In this document: positions 1 through 6,713 of the stretch, piece by piece
How positions within the stretch are numbered: position 1 is the stretch's first letter
Layout of the letters: each line of letters opens with the position of its first letter
Source: an uncultured Actinomycetes bacterium
GTDB lineage: Bacteria; Actinomycetota; Acidimicrobiia; Acidimicrobiales; Ilumatobacteraceae
Length of the DNA: 39,195 bases
Assembly (NCBI GenBank): GCA_937927625.1
Contig: CALBSD010000094.1
Location: 1 to 39,195, forward strand
Reading direction: 5' to 3'
Made by a program: the position numbers and the translations under genes
The notes under the pieces: generated by a model
The model's database searches: none
Told to the model about the DNA's origin: nothing
What the model saw: only the letters and a program-made list of their open reading frames with translations

Positions 1-984
1 GTCATCACCAGGCACTGGTGAAGAAGTTGTGCTGTTAACACCAGCAATTGAACGACCACGCTTGTCCACTTCACGGACGGTGCGACCATCAATACCTGTC
101 AACAACTTGTTGAACTGCAACTCAAGACCAGAGGTACCAACACCGTCAGGGTCAGTCTTTCCAATCAACGCTTGCGCTACTCCACCCTCAATCTGACGCG
201 AAGGTTCCGTATATGAATAGATGCCCGGAAGACCAAGACCGGTAATCACAGCCGCTGCTTGCTTGGTCATCTCACGGGAGATGTAGTTGAACTTGGAACC
301 AGGCTTCGCAAGGCTTGTTGCAAGTGCTGCCTCTTTCTCAGGAGTCAGCCCAAGAAACGGAGCAAGAGAATGAGCTGTGCCGACAGGGTCGGTAATCTCG
401 CGAGGGTCTGCGTAGACAGTCACGCTGGGAACCGACAACGCAAGTTCATTTCCATTTCGGTCAAAAATGACACCACGGGCAGCACGAATGATGTTCACTC
501 GAGTCCGCTGATCAACACTGGCCGCGTAGTAGCCCGAACGATTAAACGTTTGTAAGGAAACGACACGACCGGCAATCAACAGCAGCAGGCACATAAGGAG
601 CCCCAGCGAAATACGCAGTCGCTTTTTGATGCGGCGATCTGCTTCGTGCGAAGTGATCTTGCTCGCGCGCAAATTCGCAGGAACTTCACCTTTGAAAGCC
701 ATCTTGATCTGGCGCCATGTATTTCCAGCAAGTTCAGAGACTGCCGATTCGAACTGGCTTGCCGACTCACGCTCCACTGGCTCCCGACGTGTACGCGTCG
801 CAGGCGGACGACGAGATGAAGACTGCGAAGTACGACGCTGTCCTGAACGCTGTTGCGTCGAACGAGAGCCAGAGCGCGATGAAGACGAGCGGGGCGAGGA
901 TGAACGCGACGAAGATTCGGACGACGAACGTCCAGAGGTGGAGTGCGAACGGGTCCCGCGACGCGTTGACTCTCCGGAGGTCAC
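1..984 (-). CDS. ftsI: FtsI-type class B penicillin-binding protein (PBP3), N-terminal part, cut by the window edge
   Basis: This is the septal peptidoglycan transpeptidase of the division complex; 328 N-terminal codons are present and the transpeptidase domain lies beyond position 1. The start is GTG at 984, overlapping the upstream ftsL stop as GTGA, with GGTAGG six bases before it. A membrane segment lies at about residues 126-143. The PBP dimerisation domain begins at about 165 with the motif RGVIFDRNG. The stretch GLELQFNKLLTG further on is typical of class B PBPs. The first 68 residues are odd: about 26 Ser and 16 Arg, forming a disordered, strongly basic cytoplasmic tail. Position as last gene of the mraZ-rsmH-ftsL run supports ftsI rather than another class B PBP. 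Identity is confident; the role of the tail is unknown. Confidence 0.93.
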   Translation of the reverse strand, partial: MTSGESTRRGTRSHSTSGRSSSESSSRSSSPRSSSSRSGSRSTQQRSGQRRTSQSSSRRPPATRTRREPVERESASQFESAVSELAGNTWRQIKMAFKGEVPANLRASKITSHEADRRIKKRLRISLGLLMCLLLLIAGRVVSLQTFNRSGYYAASVDQRTRVNIIRAARGVIFDRNGNELALSVPSVTVYADPREITDPVGTAHSLAPFLGLTPEKEAALATSLAKPGSKFNYISREMTKQAAAVITGLGLPGIYSYTEPSRQIEGGVAQALIGKTDPDGVGTSGLELQFNKLLTGIDGRTVREVDKRGRSIAGVNSTTSSPVPGDD

Positions 985-1445
985 GGCGCGCCTACCACGG
1001 TCTTCTTTAAGCGACCGAATTCGTCGAGCGGTGATTCAGTAGCAGCGACAACGTCAGAGTCAACCTTGCCCACTGTTGCTGCAACTTCAGCAGCAACAGA
1101 AGCTGGAACATTCACGATGGTCACTCCGAGGCTTGGAACCATGCCCATTTCATGAGCTTTGACGGTCAACACTTCTGGTGACTGCAAGCTTGCGCGTTCA
1201 GCGCGAAGTGCATCGAAATGCTCCCGAGCACGAGAGATGTCGTAGTTCAACTTGTCAATGTGCATTTGCTGCTGCGCCATGTGAGCGCGCAATGCAACGA
1301 CCATTCCCATCGCCACGAGAAGCCCGACAACAAGAGTGACAGCACGTACATAGCGACGCTCGGCCTGTGGCACAACTGTGAGACGTGGGCGCGACTCTTC
1401 GTACCGTGGCGCAAGCACCGATGGGAAACGGAATGCAACTGCCAT
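981..1445 (-). CDS. ftsL: FtsL-like bitopic cell-division protein
   Basis: A small single-pass membrane protein of 154 residues in the place where ftsL sits in the division cluster, between rsmH and ftsI. It has a basic cytoplasmic N-terminus of about 32 residues and one membrane segment at about 33-53. A heptad-like, probably coiled-coil stretch runs from about 55 to 92, followed by a periplasmic part ending near a PSLGVTIVNVP segment. This FtsL/DivIC layout is what is expected of the partner of FtsB/FtsQ that activates FtsW-FtsI. Sequence conservation in this family is very low, so the assignment rests on position and topology. The start ATG is one base after the rsmH stop, and the stop overlaps the ftsI GTG, so the genes are probably translationally coupled. 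The C-terminal 30 residues have no recognisable domain. Confidence 0.8.
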   Translation of the reverse strand: MAVAFRFPSVLAPRYEESRPRLTVVPQAERRYVRAVTLVVGLLVAMGMVVALRAHMAQQQMHIDKLNYDISRAREHFDALRAERASLQSPEVLTVKAHEMGMVPSLGVTIVNVPASVAAEVAATVGKVDSDVVAATESPLDEFGRLKKTVVGAP

Positions 1446-1446
1446 G

Positions 1447-2397
1447 TCAGTTCATCTCTTCTTTCGAAAGTTTTTCGACGACACGCAAACGAGCCGAAGT
1501 GGAACGAGGATTTGTGGATTGCTCAGACTTCGATGCCTCACGAGGCACGCGAACACGCTTCACAGTGCGCAATGCACCGCAACCGCATGGAAGGTTGGGA
1601 GGACAGGTGCAATCCCCTGTCTCCGCCGTACGCATGACGGCCTTCACGATGCGATCTTCGCCAGAGTGATACGACAAAACTGCAACACGCGCACCTGGTG
1701 CAAGCGCCGAAATCGCATCACGAAGAGCGATGGGGAGAATGCTGAGTTCTGCATTGACTTCAATACGCACGGCTTGGAAAGTGCGCTTTGCTGGATGACC
1801 GCCACGGCGACGTGCCGGCGCTGGAATTGCAGAACTCACAACATCTGACAGATGAGCGGTGGAACGAATGGGGCGCGCAGCAACGACGGCCTTCGCAATG
1901 CGATCAGCAAAACGTTCGTCGGCATTGATGCGCAACATGCGAGCCAACGCATCAGCTTCATAACCATTCACCACATCGTCTGCACTGAAGTTCTGCGAAC
2001 GATCCATGCGCATGTCAAGTGGTGCATCGAAGCGATATGAGAAACCACGTTCTGCAACATCGAACTGCGGAGAAGACACGCCGAGGTCGAAAAGTGCACC
2101 GGCCAACGAACCAATGCCTTCTTCGACCACGACGGTCGAGAGCGCATCGAAGCGGGCGCGCCGGAGGGTCGCGCGTCCACTGCAATGTGCATCTGTGAGA
2201 ACTCGGGATGCAGCAGCGAGTGCGACATCGTCTTGATCTATACCCAAGAGACGAAGTTCTGGGTGTGCTTTCAGTAGAGCAACGGAATGGCCAGCGCCAC
2301 CCAGTGTTGCGTCCATGAAAACGCCAGTATTCATTGACGAAAAGACGTCAAGAATTTCGTTCAACATCACTGACTCGTGCACGAATGCCGAGGTCAT
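1447..2397 (-). CDS. rsmH: 16S rRNA (cytosine-1402-N4)-methyltransferase RsmH (MraW)
   Basis: RsmH uses S-adenosylmethionine to methylate N4 of C1402 in the ribosomal decoding centre. The 316-residue product starts at ATG 2397 with the family's opening motif HESVMLNEIL. It continues with the SAM-binding glycine loop DATLGGAGHS, then GIDQDD, FDLGVSSPQFD and the late YHSGEDRIVK motif. The length matches the usual 300-320. The reading frame stays open upstream to 2601, but those extra residues are not family-like and fall on a structured RNA leader, so I place the start at 2397. The ribosome-binding site there is weak (GCGGTGGC). About 200 bases separate it from mraZ, unusual in such a compact operon. 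The stop is followed after one base by ftsL. Confidence 0.95.
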   Translation of the reverse strand: MTSAFVHESVMLNEILDVFSSMNTGVFMDATLGGAGHSVALLKAHPELRLLGIDQDDVALAAASRVLTDAHCSGRATLRRARFDALSTVVVEEGIGSLAGALFDLGVSSPQFDVAERGFSYRFDAPLDMRMDRSQNFSADDVVNGYEADALARMLRINADERFADRIAKAVVAARPIRSTAHLSDVVSSAIPAPARRRGGHPAKRTFQAVRIEVNAELSILPIALRDAISALAPGARVAVLSYHSGEDRIVKAVMRTAETGDCTCPPNLPCGCGALRTVKRVRVPREASKSEQSTNPRSTSARLRVVEKLSKEEMN

Positions 2398-2443
2398 GAC
2401 GCCACCGCAATTGTTGGAGCGAACGTGGTGACCCACGATCCCC

Positions 2444-2547
2444 GGCAGTCCCCCGGATAGCGAATGCCGTCCAGATTTATCCCTGGTACGCGCGCGATGG
2501 CAGCGGGCGGAGTTGGAGCTAACCACCGTGCCATCCGGGAGACTGCC
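2444..2547 (-). ncRNA. Structured RNA element in the rsmH leader (mraW-motif candidate)
   Basis: On the minus strand, bases 2547-2533 (GGCAGTCTCCCGGAT) pair with 2458-2444 (ATCCGGGGGACTGCC) over 15 base pairs with a single G-U pair. This stem closes a loop of about 74 bases. Inside is a second small hairpin, CCAGG-GATAAA-TCTGG, flanked by GCC/GGC. The element fills the mraZ-rsmH gap and ends about 45 bases before the rsmH start. A structured RNA called the mraW motif has been reported upstream of mraW/rsmH in actinobacteria; position and size fit. I cannot check the consensus from memory, so membership is an inference. The stem itself is directly visible. Confidence 0.6.
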
Positions 2548-2597
2548 CGAGACCGTTGGCCCCTGGCGTGTTGAAACAACGAACGAAGCATGGGCAT

Positions 2598-3014
2598 TCA
2601 CGCGCCCGCTCCAGCGATTTTCTCGGTGCCGGCACTAATGGTGCGCTCATGGCGCTCCGGCTCCCAGATTTCGACTCGGTCAAAAGAACCTGCGACGACG
2701 ACTTTGGCGCCGAGTGAGATGCCGGCATACGTGCGCAACTTTTCGTCGATGTTGACGCGACCCTGCGCGTCGATGGTGACTTCCACCGTGTTGGCAGCCA
2801 AAGCGCGGCGCTGTTCTTGGCTCATCTCGCCAGAACGAACTTTGTCGAGGACCTCGGCGACGTCGCGCTCGAAGGCCTCTGCGGTCATGACGTCAATGCA
2901 CTTGTCGCGACCGAAGGAGAGGTAACAACGTGGCTCAAGCCGTGGGCGGAATGCAGCAGGCAACGCAAGACGACCCTTTGGGTCGAGCTGGCGCTCATGC
3001 ACTCCAACAAACAC
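2598..3014 (-). CDS. mraZ: MraZ, transcriptional regulator of the division/cell-wall operon
   Basis: MraZ is a SpoVT/AbrB-fold DNA-binding protein that forms a ring and binds direct repeats upstream of its own gene, controlling the dcw operon. The two family half-motifs are present: LDPKGRLALPAAFR near the N-terminus and DAQGRVNIDEKLR in the second half. I choose GTG 3014, giving 138 residues (the usual length is about 140). It aligns with the normal MraZ N-terminus (V/M-F-x-G), has GGGAAGG nine bases upstream, and leaves a leader of about 40 bases after the promoter. A GTG at 3053 would add 13 residues and start almost at the predicted transcript end. The gene is first in the operon and lies directly below an array of MraZ-type boxes. 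Confidence 0.93.
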   Translation of the reverse strand: MFVGVHERQLDPKGRLALPAAFRPRLEPRCYLSFGRDKCIDVMTAEAFERDVAEVLDKVRSGEMSQEQRRALAANTVEVTIDAQGRVNIDEKLRTYAGISLGAKVVVAGSFDRVEIWEPERHERTISAGTEKIAGAGA

Positions 3015-3062
3015 GGTTTTCTGCCTTCCCAGGGGGAAGTTCTCCGCCTCCACCTGTTGGAC

Positions 3063-3091
3063 AGATTATCCCCACTATTCCCCACTGTCAA
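3063..3091 (-). promoter_or_regulatory. Housekeeping-sigma promoter of mraZ
   Basis: Reading the minus strand, a perfect TTGACA lies at 3091-3086. It is followed after 17 bases by TAATCT (3068-3063), or after 15 by GATAAT (3070-3065). Either -10 puts the transcript start near 3057, about 43 bases upstream of the GTG at 3014. The hexamers interleave with MraZ-type boxes, so bound MraZ would cover the promoter, consistent with autorepression. Confidence 0.7.
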
Positions 3092-3146
3092 CCACCATTC
3101 CCCACTTTTCACCACCAATCCCCCCACTGACCCCCACCAACCCCAC
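3070..3146 (-). promoter_or_regulatory. MraZ operator: eight GTGG-type boxes at about 10-bp spacing
   Basis: On the minus strand GTGGGG or GTGGTN hexamers occupy 3146-3141, 3137-3132, 3127-3122, 3115-3110, 3105-3100, 3095-3090, 3085-3080 and 3075-3070. Steps are 9, 10, 12, 10, 10, 10 and 10 bases, so the boxes lie on one face of the helix. MraZ is known to bind TGGG-type direct repeats with this period upstream of mraZ. Three or four boxes are usual; here there are eight, two or three of them degenerate (GTGGTT, GTGGTG). The proximal boxes overlap the promoter and the distal ones extend about 55 bases upstream of it. Confidence 0.85.
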
Positions 3147-3191
3147 ACACGACATGGCTGCGCCCCTGGCAGGATTCCGGAAATTTTTGGC

Positions 3192-3848
3192 CTAGGCCTG
3201 GAGGGCTGCGTAAACGGCCGACACGATGTCGGCGGCGTCGGCAGAGATGGTGGCAACGGGCAATCTCGAGACTCGATCGCGAACATCGATCGATGTCAGC
3301 GATGGTGTCCACAGTTCTGTCTGCCATGAGCGATACAACACACACTGCAGACGTGCGCCGTCTCGACCCCTGCGTTGGCTGATGCCGACCAGTTTGGATT
3401 TGCCCACAAACACTTCGCCCGGTGACGTACTTGCAAAGCACACACTGCGTCCATCAGCCCCCGCTTCAAAGGCATCGCGATACGTCATTGCCTGCACCCA
3501 CGGTGAGAGGGCCTCAACAAACACATCTCCCAGCCACAACATGGAAGCCGTGACATCCTCAACGAACAGCGGGTCATCTTTGGGAATCGTGATGTCGATC
3601 CAGACCGACTGGGTGGGATGTACAAAGACCGCACCACCTCCACTGCGACGGCGCACGACATCGAGACCTAAGTCTTTGGCAATCGCCTTGTCGACATCGG
3701 ACTCCTTTTGAGTGGAGCCCAAGATGATGGCGGGCGATTCAACCGAGCACCACCACATTGCTCGCGTGAGCACGGGTTCCATCGCATGGAAGTCAGCAGC
3801 CGACCCATGCCAATCGTGGCGTTCCCACGGAAGCTGGCGGTCGGTCAT
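3192..3848 (-). CDS. Lipoate-protein ligase A family protein (biotin/lipoate transferase fold)
   Basis: This 218-residue protein belongs to the LplA/LipM/BirA catalytic-domain family, which attaches lipoyl or octanoyl groups to lysines of 2-oxoacid dehydrogenase and glycine-cleavage proteins. The family signature RRRSGGGAVF is at about residues 66-75. A lysine-containing loop VGKSKLVGIS is at about 149-157, the usual place of the catalytic lysine. A segment RLQCVLYRSW follows. It has no C-terminal accessory domain, like LipM/LipL or short LplA forms. Whether it uses free lipoate, octanoyl-ACP or another acyl group cannot be told. The ATG at 3848 lies 19 bases after the HNH gene stop, so the two may be cotranscribed; downstream comes the mraZ operator. 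Confidence 0.85.
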   Translation of the reverse strand: MTDRQLPWERHDWHGSAADFHAMEPVLTRAMWWCSVESPAIILGSTQKESDVDKAIAKDLGLDVVRRRSGGGAVFVHPTQSVWIDITIPKDDPLFVEDVTASMLWLGDVFVEALSPWVQAMTYRDAFEAGADGRSVCFASTSPGEVFVGKSKLVGISQRRGRDGARLQCVLYRSWQTELWTPSLTSIDVRDRVSRLPVATISADAADIVSAVYAALQA

Positions 3849-3866
3849 GTGTCCACTCTTGCCGTT

Positions 3867-4364
3867 TTAGCTGGCCCGAGCCAAGTACGGCTTCCACTCT
3901 TCAGGAATACGAGGCACCGAATACATAATCCACGAGAGTTCCCGTGGCGCTTGTGGTGGATGCGCCAACTTCATGCCCGCTTCTTCGGGCGTGCGGTCAC
4001 GCTTACGAAGGTTGCACCCACGACACGCAGCAATCACGTTGTCCCATTCGTTCTTTCCACCGCGCGACCGCGGCATCACATGATCGATGCTGTCGGCAAC
4101 CCCACCGCAATAACCACACACATGATTGTCGCGAGCAAAGACTGCACGGCGCGACATCGCGGTGCTGCGTTGATATGGAACTTTCACCATGTATCGCAAC
4201 CGGATGACAACGGGTGACTGCACCGAGAATCTTTCGGAGTGCACGCGCGTTCCGTCGTCGGCAACAATTTCTGCTTTATCGAGCAACACCAAGCAGATAG
4301 CTCGGCGAGCCGACACGACACTGAGCGGTTCGTACGTTGCATTGAGTACGAGCGCGCTCCTCAT
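3867..4364 (-). CDS. HNH endonuclease family protein
   Basis: A 165-residue protein with a compact HNH (ββα-metal) domain in its second half. A zinc pair CGYC lies at about residues 83-86, the catalytic DH at 94-95 in the motif IDHVMPRSRGG, then an Asn at about 109 and a second zinc pair CRGC followed by N at 114-118. The N-terminal 70 residues (LVLNATYEPLSVVSARRAI) match a family very widespread in actinobacteria as a chromosomal single-copy gene outside mobile elements. It probably cleaves or nicks DNA, but the cellular role is not established. It starts at ATG 4364. No restriction-modification or toxin partner is next to it, so a defence role has no support from context. Confidence 0.9.
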   Translation of the reverse strand: MRSALVLNATYEPLSVVSARRAICLVLLDKAEIVADDGTRVHSERFSVQSPVVIRLRYMVKVPYQRSTAMSRRAVFARDNHVCGYCGGVADSIDHVMPRSRGGKNEWDNVIAACRGCNLRKRDRTPEEAGMKLAHPPQAPRELSWIMYSVPRIPEEWKPYLARAS

Positions 4365-4413
4365 GGTTATCTCGTCCGCAACCGTGGAGAAAAAGGAGAG
4401 TATTGGCTACTTC

Positions 4414-4683
4414 TCATGACCGAGCCTGATTCCACTCTCTGCACCATGCGAGATAGTCCAACAGATCAACCGTGCGCACTGTGTCGCGCTGAGAACCGTG
4501 TTCGCCACCGTATTGAGTGACCAAACGAAATTCGAGATAGTCAGCAGGCGGTACAGGAAGAAATGGAGACCGCTTCCACCAACCGCTGGGAGTGAGCCGA
4601 GAAAGCTGCCGAAGGGCTGTTCCCCATAAATACGGCCGAACAACAACGGCGAAAAATGCCGAGGGTGTCATCAGAGACTGCAT
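4414..4683 (-). CDS. Small conserved-looking hypothetical protein
   Basis: I propose an 89-residue gene in the gap between the HNH and DUF3040 genes. The product begins MQSLMTPSAFF and contains a Trp/Pro-rich segment (GWWKRSPFLPVP), then ADYLEFRLVTQYGG, and ends with an acidic/aromatic helix (VDLLDYLAWCREW). This composition looks like a real protein and resembles short hypothetical proteins I associate with actinobacteria; that resemblance is from memory and unchecked. The frame is open further upstream to 4821, but that part is arginine/serine-rich and overlaps DUF3040, so I start at ATG 4683 (ATG 4671 is also possible). There is no clear ribosome-binding site. One hydrophobic stretch near the N-terminus might be membrane-associated. 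Function unknown. Confidence 0.6.
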   Translation of the reverse strand: MQSLMTPSAFFAVVVRPYLWGTALRQLSRLTPSGWWKRSPFLPVPPADYLEFRLVTQYGGEHGSQRDTVRTVDLLDYLAWCREWNQARS

Positions 4684-4729
4684 GTCCACACAGTACAAGA
4701 GAATGGACGACCTGCGCCGTTGAAGGTAT

Positions 4730-5059
4730 TTAGTCCCGCGGGAAGTTGACGCGTGGCTTGGGGATCTTCTGTGCGAGGTCTTGCACCCCGGCACGCCCGA
4801 TGAGTCGCAATTGGCGTTCAATCACCATTGCGAAGACCAACATGCCAATGAATGCTGCAAAGGCCACGAGGTAATGAATCTGCAATGCAACCACGATGGC
4901 GACGAGGCAGGCAACCATGCCAAGCGATGACCACCACACACGCTTCGCTGAATGGCTATACAAACCCTTTGGCGAGACTGCAGAAGCAAACTTCTCGTCC
5001 GCACTCAGTTGATGTTCGATCTCCCGAAGGATTCGTTGTTCGTCGTCAGACAATGGCAC
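4730..5059 (-). CDS. DUF3040 small membrane protein
   Basis: A 109-residue protein opening with PLSDDEQRILREIEHQL, the hallmark of DUF3040, a family almost confined to Actinobacteria. The acidic N-terminal helix is followed by two membrane segments at about residues 45-61 and 64-82, then a short basic tail. Both ends of the protein are predicted to be cytoplasmic. The start is GTG 5059 with AAGG just upstream. In many actinobacteria a DUF3040 gene lies near dinB or the division cluster, as here, where it sits downstream of dinB on the same strand. The biochemical role is unknown. Confidence 0.85.
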   Translation of the reverse strand: MPLSDDEQRILREIEHQLSADEKFASAVSPKGLYSHSAKRVWWSSLGMVACLVAIVVALQIHYLVAFAAFIGMLVFAMVIERQLRLIGRAGVQDLAQKIPKPRVNFPRD

Positions 5060-5143
5060 GCCTTGATTGTTTCACTCATTGCCCCCGAACACAAAGCAGG
5101 AAAGCTGCATTTTCTTCCCGCCTTCTAAAGAGTTGTCACAGAA

Positions 5144-6403
5144 CTAATCCGCATCGCTCTCCGGACCAAAGGGGTTCTCCCCCGGGCGCCGAGCATCAAG
5201 GCTGCTGGCAGGCCCAATGAGCCCATGGCCGAACTTCTCCACGATGGAGTCAATGGCACGGCTTGCAGGCACCCATTGCTCTTCCACATCTTCGGGAGTC
5301 TCGCCGCCATCATCGAAGAGACGCGGCGCTGCCCCACTGCTTTCGGCCAGTTTCTGAGCGTGCACTCCCAGTAGTCGCACGCCTTGTGAATAATCAAGTG
5401 ACGCCAGAAGTGGCTCCAGCGCCGCCACCATCGACGGCCCTGTCGTCAACGGCACGGAAGGTGTCGTTGAACGTGTCACGGATTCAAACGACGCGAACTT
5501 CACTTTCAACATCACAGTTCCTGCAGCGATGCCTGCTTCACGAGTGCGCCGCGCCACCGCATCACAGAGTCGTACCAAATGGTGATGCAATTCATCGTGG
5601 TCAGTGATGTCACGAGAGAACGTCTCTTCGTGGCCAATGGACTTTGCAATGCGTTCTGGCTCCACAACGCGGTCATCAATGCCATGCGCCAATGCATAGA
5701 GATGACGACCGTGAGATTCACCAATGGCTCTCATCAGGATGGGCAGATCGATAACAGCCAAGTCGCCAATTGTCCGGATGCCCAAGGTGTCGAGCTTTTT
5801 CAAAGTGGCGGGCCCGACCCCCCACAAACTTTGGACAGGCAAAGGATGCAGGAATTCAATTTCTGTTCCAGGAAGTACTTCATAAATTCCAAAGCCAGGC
5901 TCGATGCGATTTCTCCGCGCTTTCGGCTTGGCGAATTCGGAGGCCATCTTGGCAATGAACTTGTTTGGGGCGATTCCCACTGTGCACGGCAGCTGAGTTT
6001 GTTCCCACACTCGTTGTCGCAGCAGTGCTGCCACTTGTTGCGCATCACCCAACAATGAACGTGCACCAGTGACATCAAGGAAAGCTTCATCAACAGAGAT
6101 CTGTTCAACGAGTGGCGTGATCGATTCGAAGATCTCATGAAGCTGATGGCTGTATTCCAAATAGTGGGCCATGTCAGGCGGAAGAAAGATGGCATCAGGG
6201 CACAAACGGCGAGCCACAGCCGATGACAACGCTGAATACACACCGAACTGACGCGCCTCATACGAGGCCGCAGAGACGACCCCACGTCCACCCGTACCGC
6301 CCACAACAACAGGCAGCCCGCGAAGTTCAGGGTGACGCAGCAATTCCACCGATACGTAGAACGCGTTCATATCGATATGCAGGATTGAACGATGAACTGC
6401 CAC
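5144..6403 (-). CDS. dinB: DNA polymerase IV (Y-family translesion polymerase)
   Basis: A 419-residue Y-family polymerase that copies past damaged template bases. The catalytic carboxylates are present: Asp11 in HIDMNAFYVSVE and Asp105-Glu106 in SVDEAFLDVT. Tyr16 sits at the steric-gate position that excludes ribonucleotides. The finger/palm motif AASYEARQFGV, the thumb helix-hairpin-helix (LWGVGPATLKKLDTLGI) and a little-finger domain up to about residue 350 are intact. A short internal sequence ending PRLFDD could be the β-clamp-binding peptide, a tentative reading. The start is GTG 6403; TAGCGT lies eight bases upstream, suggesting a leaderless transcript. I see no GAAC-N4-GTTC LexA box in the 49-base intergenic region. 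It is divergent from the operon starting at 6453. Confidence 0.95.
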   Translation of the reverse strand: MAVHRSILHIDMNAFYVSVELLRHPELRGLPVVVGGTGGRGVVSAASYEARQFGVYSALSSAVARRLCPDAIFLPPDMAHYLEYSHQLHEIFESITPLVEQISVDEAFLDVTGARSLLGDAQQVAALLRQRVWEQTQLPCTVGIAPNKFIAKMASEFAKPKARRNRIEPGFGIYEVLPGTEIEFLHPLPVQSLWGVGPATLKKLDTLGIRTIGDLAVIDLPILMRAIGESHGRHLYALAHGIDDRVVEPERIAKSIGHEETFSRDITDHDELHHHLVRLCDAVARRTREAGIAAGTVMLKVKFASFESVTRSTTPSVPLTTGPSMVAALEPLLASLDYSQGVRLLGVHAQKLAESSGAAPRLFDDGGETPEDVEEQWVPASRAIDSIVEKFGHGLIGPASSLDARRPGENPFGPESDAD

Positions 6404-6411
6404 TGGTTCTG

Positions 6412-6446
6412 ACGCTAGTTCAGTACGGACGAGCCGCGCCTACGAT
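6412..6446. promoter_or_regulatory. Divergent, probably leaderless promoters between dinB and the 6453 gene
   Basis: On the plus strand TACGAT (6441-6446) ends six bases before the GTG at 6453. On the minus strand TAGCGT (6417-6412) ends eight bases before the dinB GTG at 6403. Both match the -10 pattern TANNNT and would start transcription at or next to the start codon. No convincing -35 element is visible for either. Confidence 0.5.
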
Positions 6447-6452
6447 GGGCAG

Positions 6453-6713
6453 GTGCCTCAACAGTCAGACTCACTCTCCGCTCTCCCCTCAACAGTGGCG
6501 CGCGCACTTGCCTTCATCGCCATCCTCATTGGCGGTCTTGCAGGTGCTCTCATCGGATACGCACTCGTTGACGTTCAGACCGACAATGCTTCTAGCGTTC
6601 TTCTCGGGCTAGGCATTCTTTTTGGATCGGTTCTCAGCGCAGGCGGAACTGCCGTTGTTGCGGTATTAGTTCTTCGCGCATTGGGCGAATGGCGAGAGAT
6701 CGCGGACAAATAA
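6453..6713 (+). CDS. Small two-segment membrane protein
   Basis: An 86-residue protein with two hydrophobic segments at about residues 16-40 and 46-74, the first rich in Gly and Ala (IGGLAGALIGYAL), and a short charged C-terminus. It starts at GTG 6453 right after a TACGAT -10 element. Its stop TAA overlaps the ATG of the next gene (TAATG), so it is first in an operon with the inositol-monophosphatase-family enzyme and glycerol kinase. I do not recognise a family. The layout loosely recalls AtpI/AtpZ-type or other small DUF membrane proteins, but nothing in the context supports a link to ATP synthase. Confidence 0.7.
   Translation: MPQQSDSLSALPSTVARALAFIAILIGGLAGALIGYALVDVQTDNASSVLLGLGILFGSVLSAGGTAVVAVLVLRALGEWREIADK

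Noticed and set aside
2398..2601. N-terminal extension of RsmH by 68 codons
   Set aside because: The frame is open, but the residues do not look like RsmH; the family start motif begins at 2397, and the bases form a strong RNA stem.
3015..3053. GTG 3053 as the MraZ start
   Set aside because: It adds 13 residues absent from the family and lies only a few bases from the predicted transcript start; GTG 3014 has a good ribosome-binding site.
3189..3198. Palindrome GGCCTAGGCC at the lipoate ligase stop
   Set aside because: A ten-base palindrome cannot form a hairpin with a loop, and there is no second copy or known site in the window.
3867..4364. HNH gene as part of a defence or homing system
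   Set aside because: It has the layout of a widespread chromosomal actinobacterial HNH protein and no methylase, toxin or intron around it.
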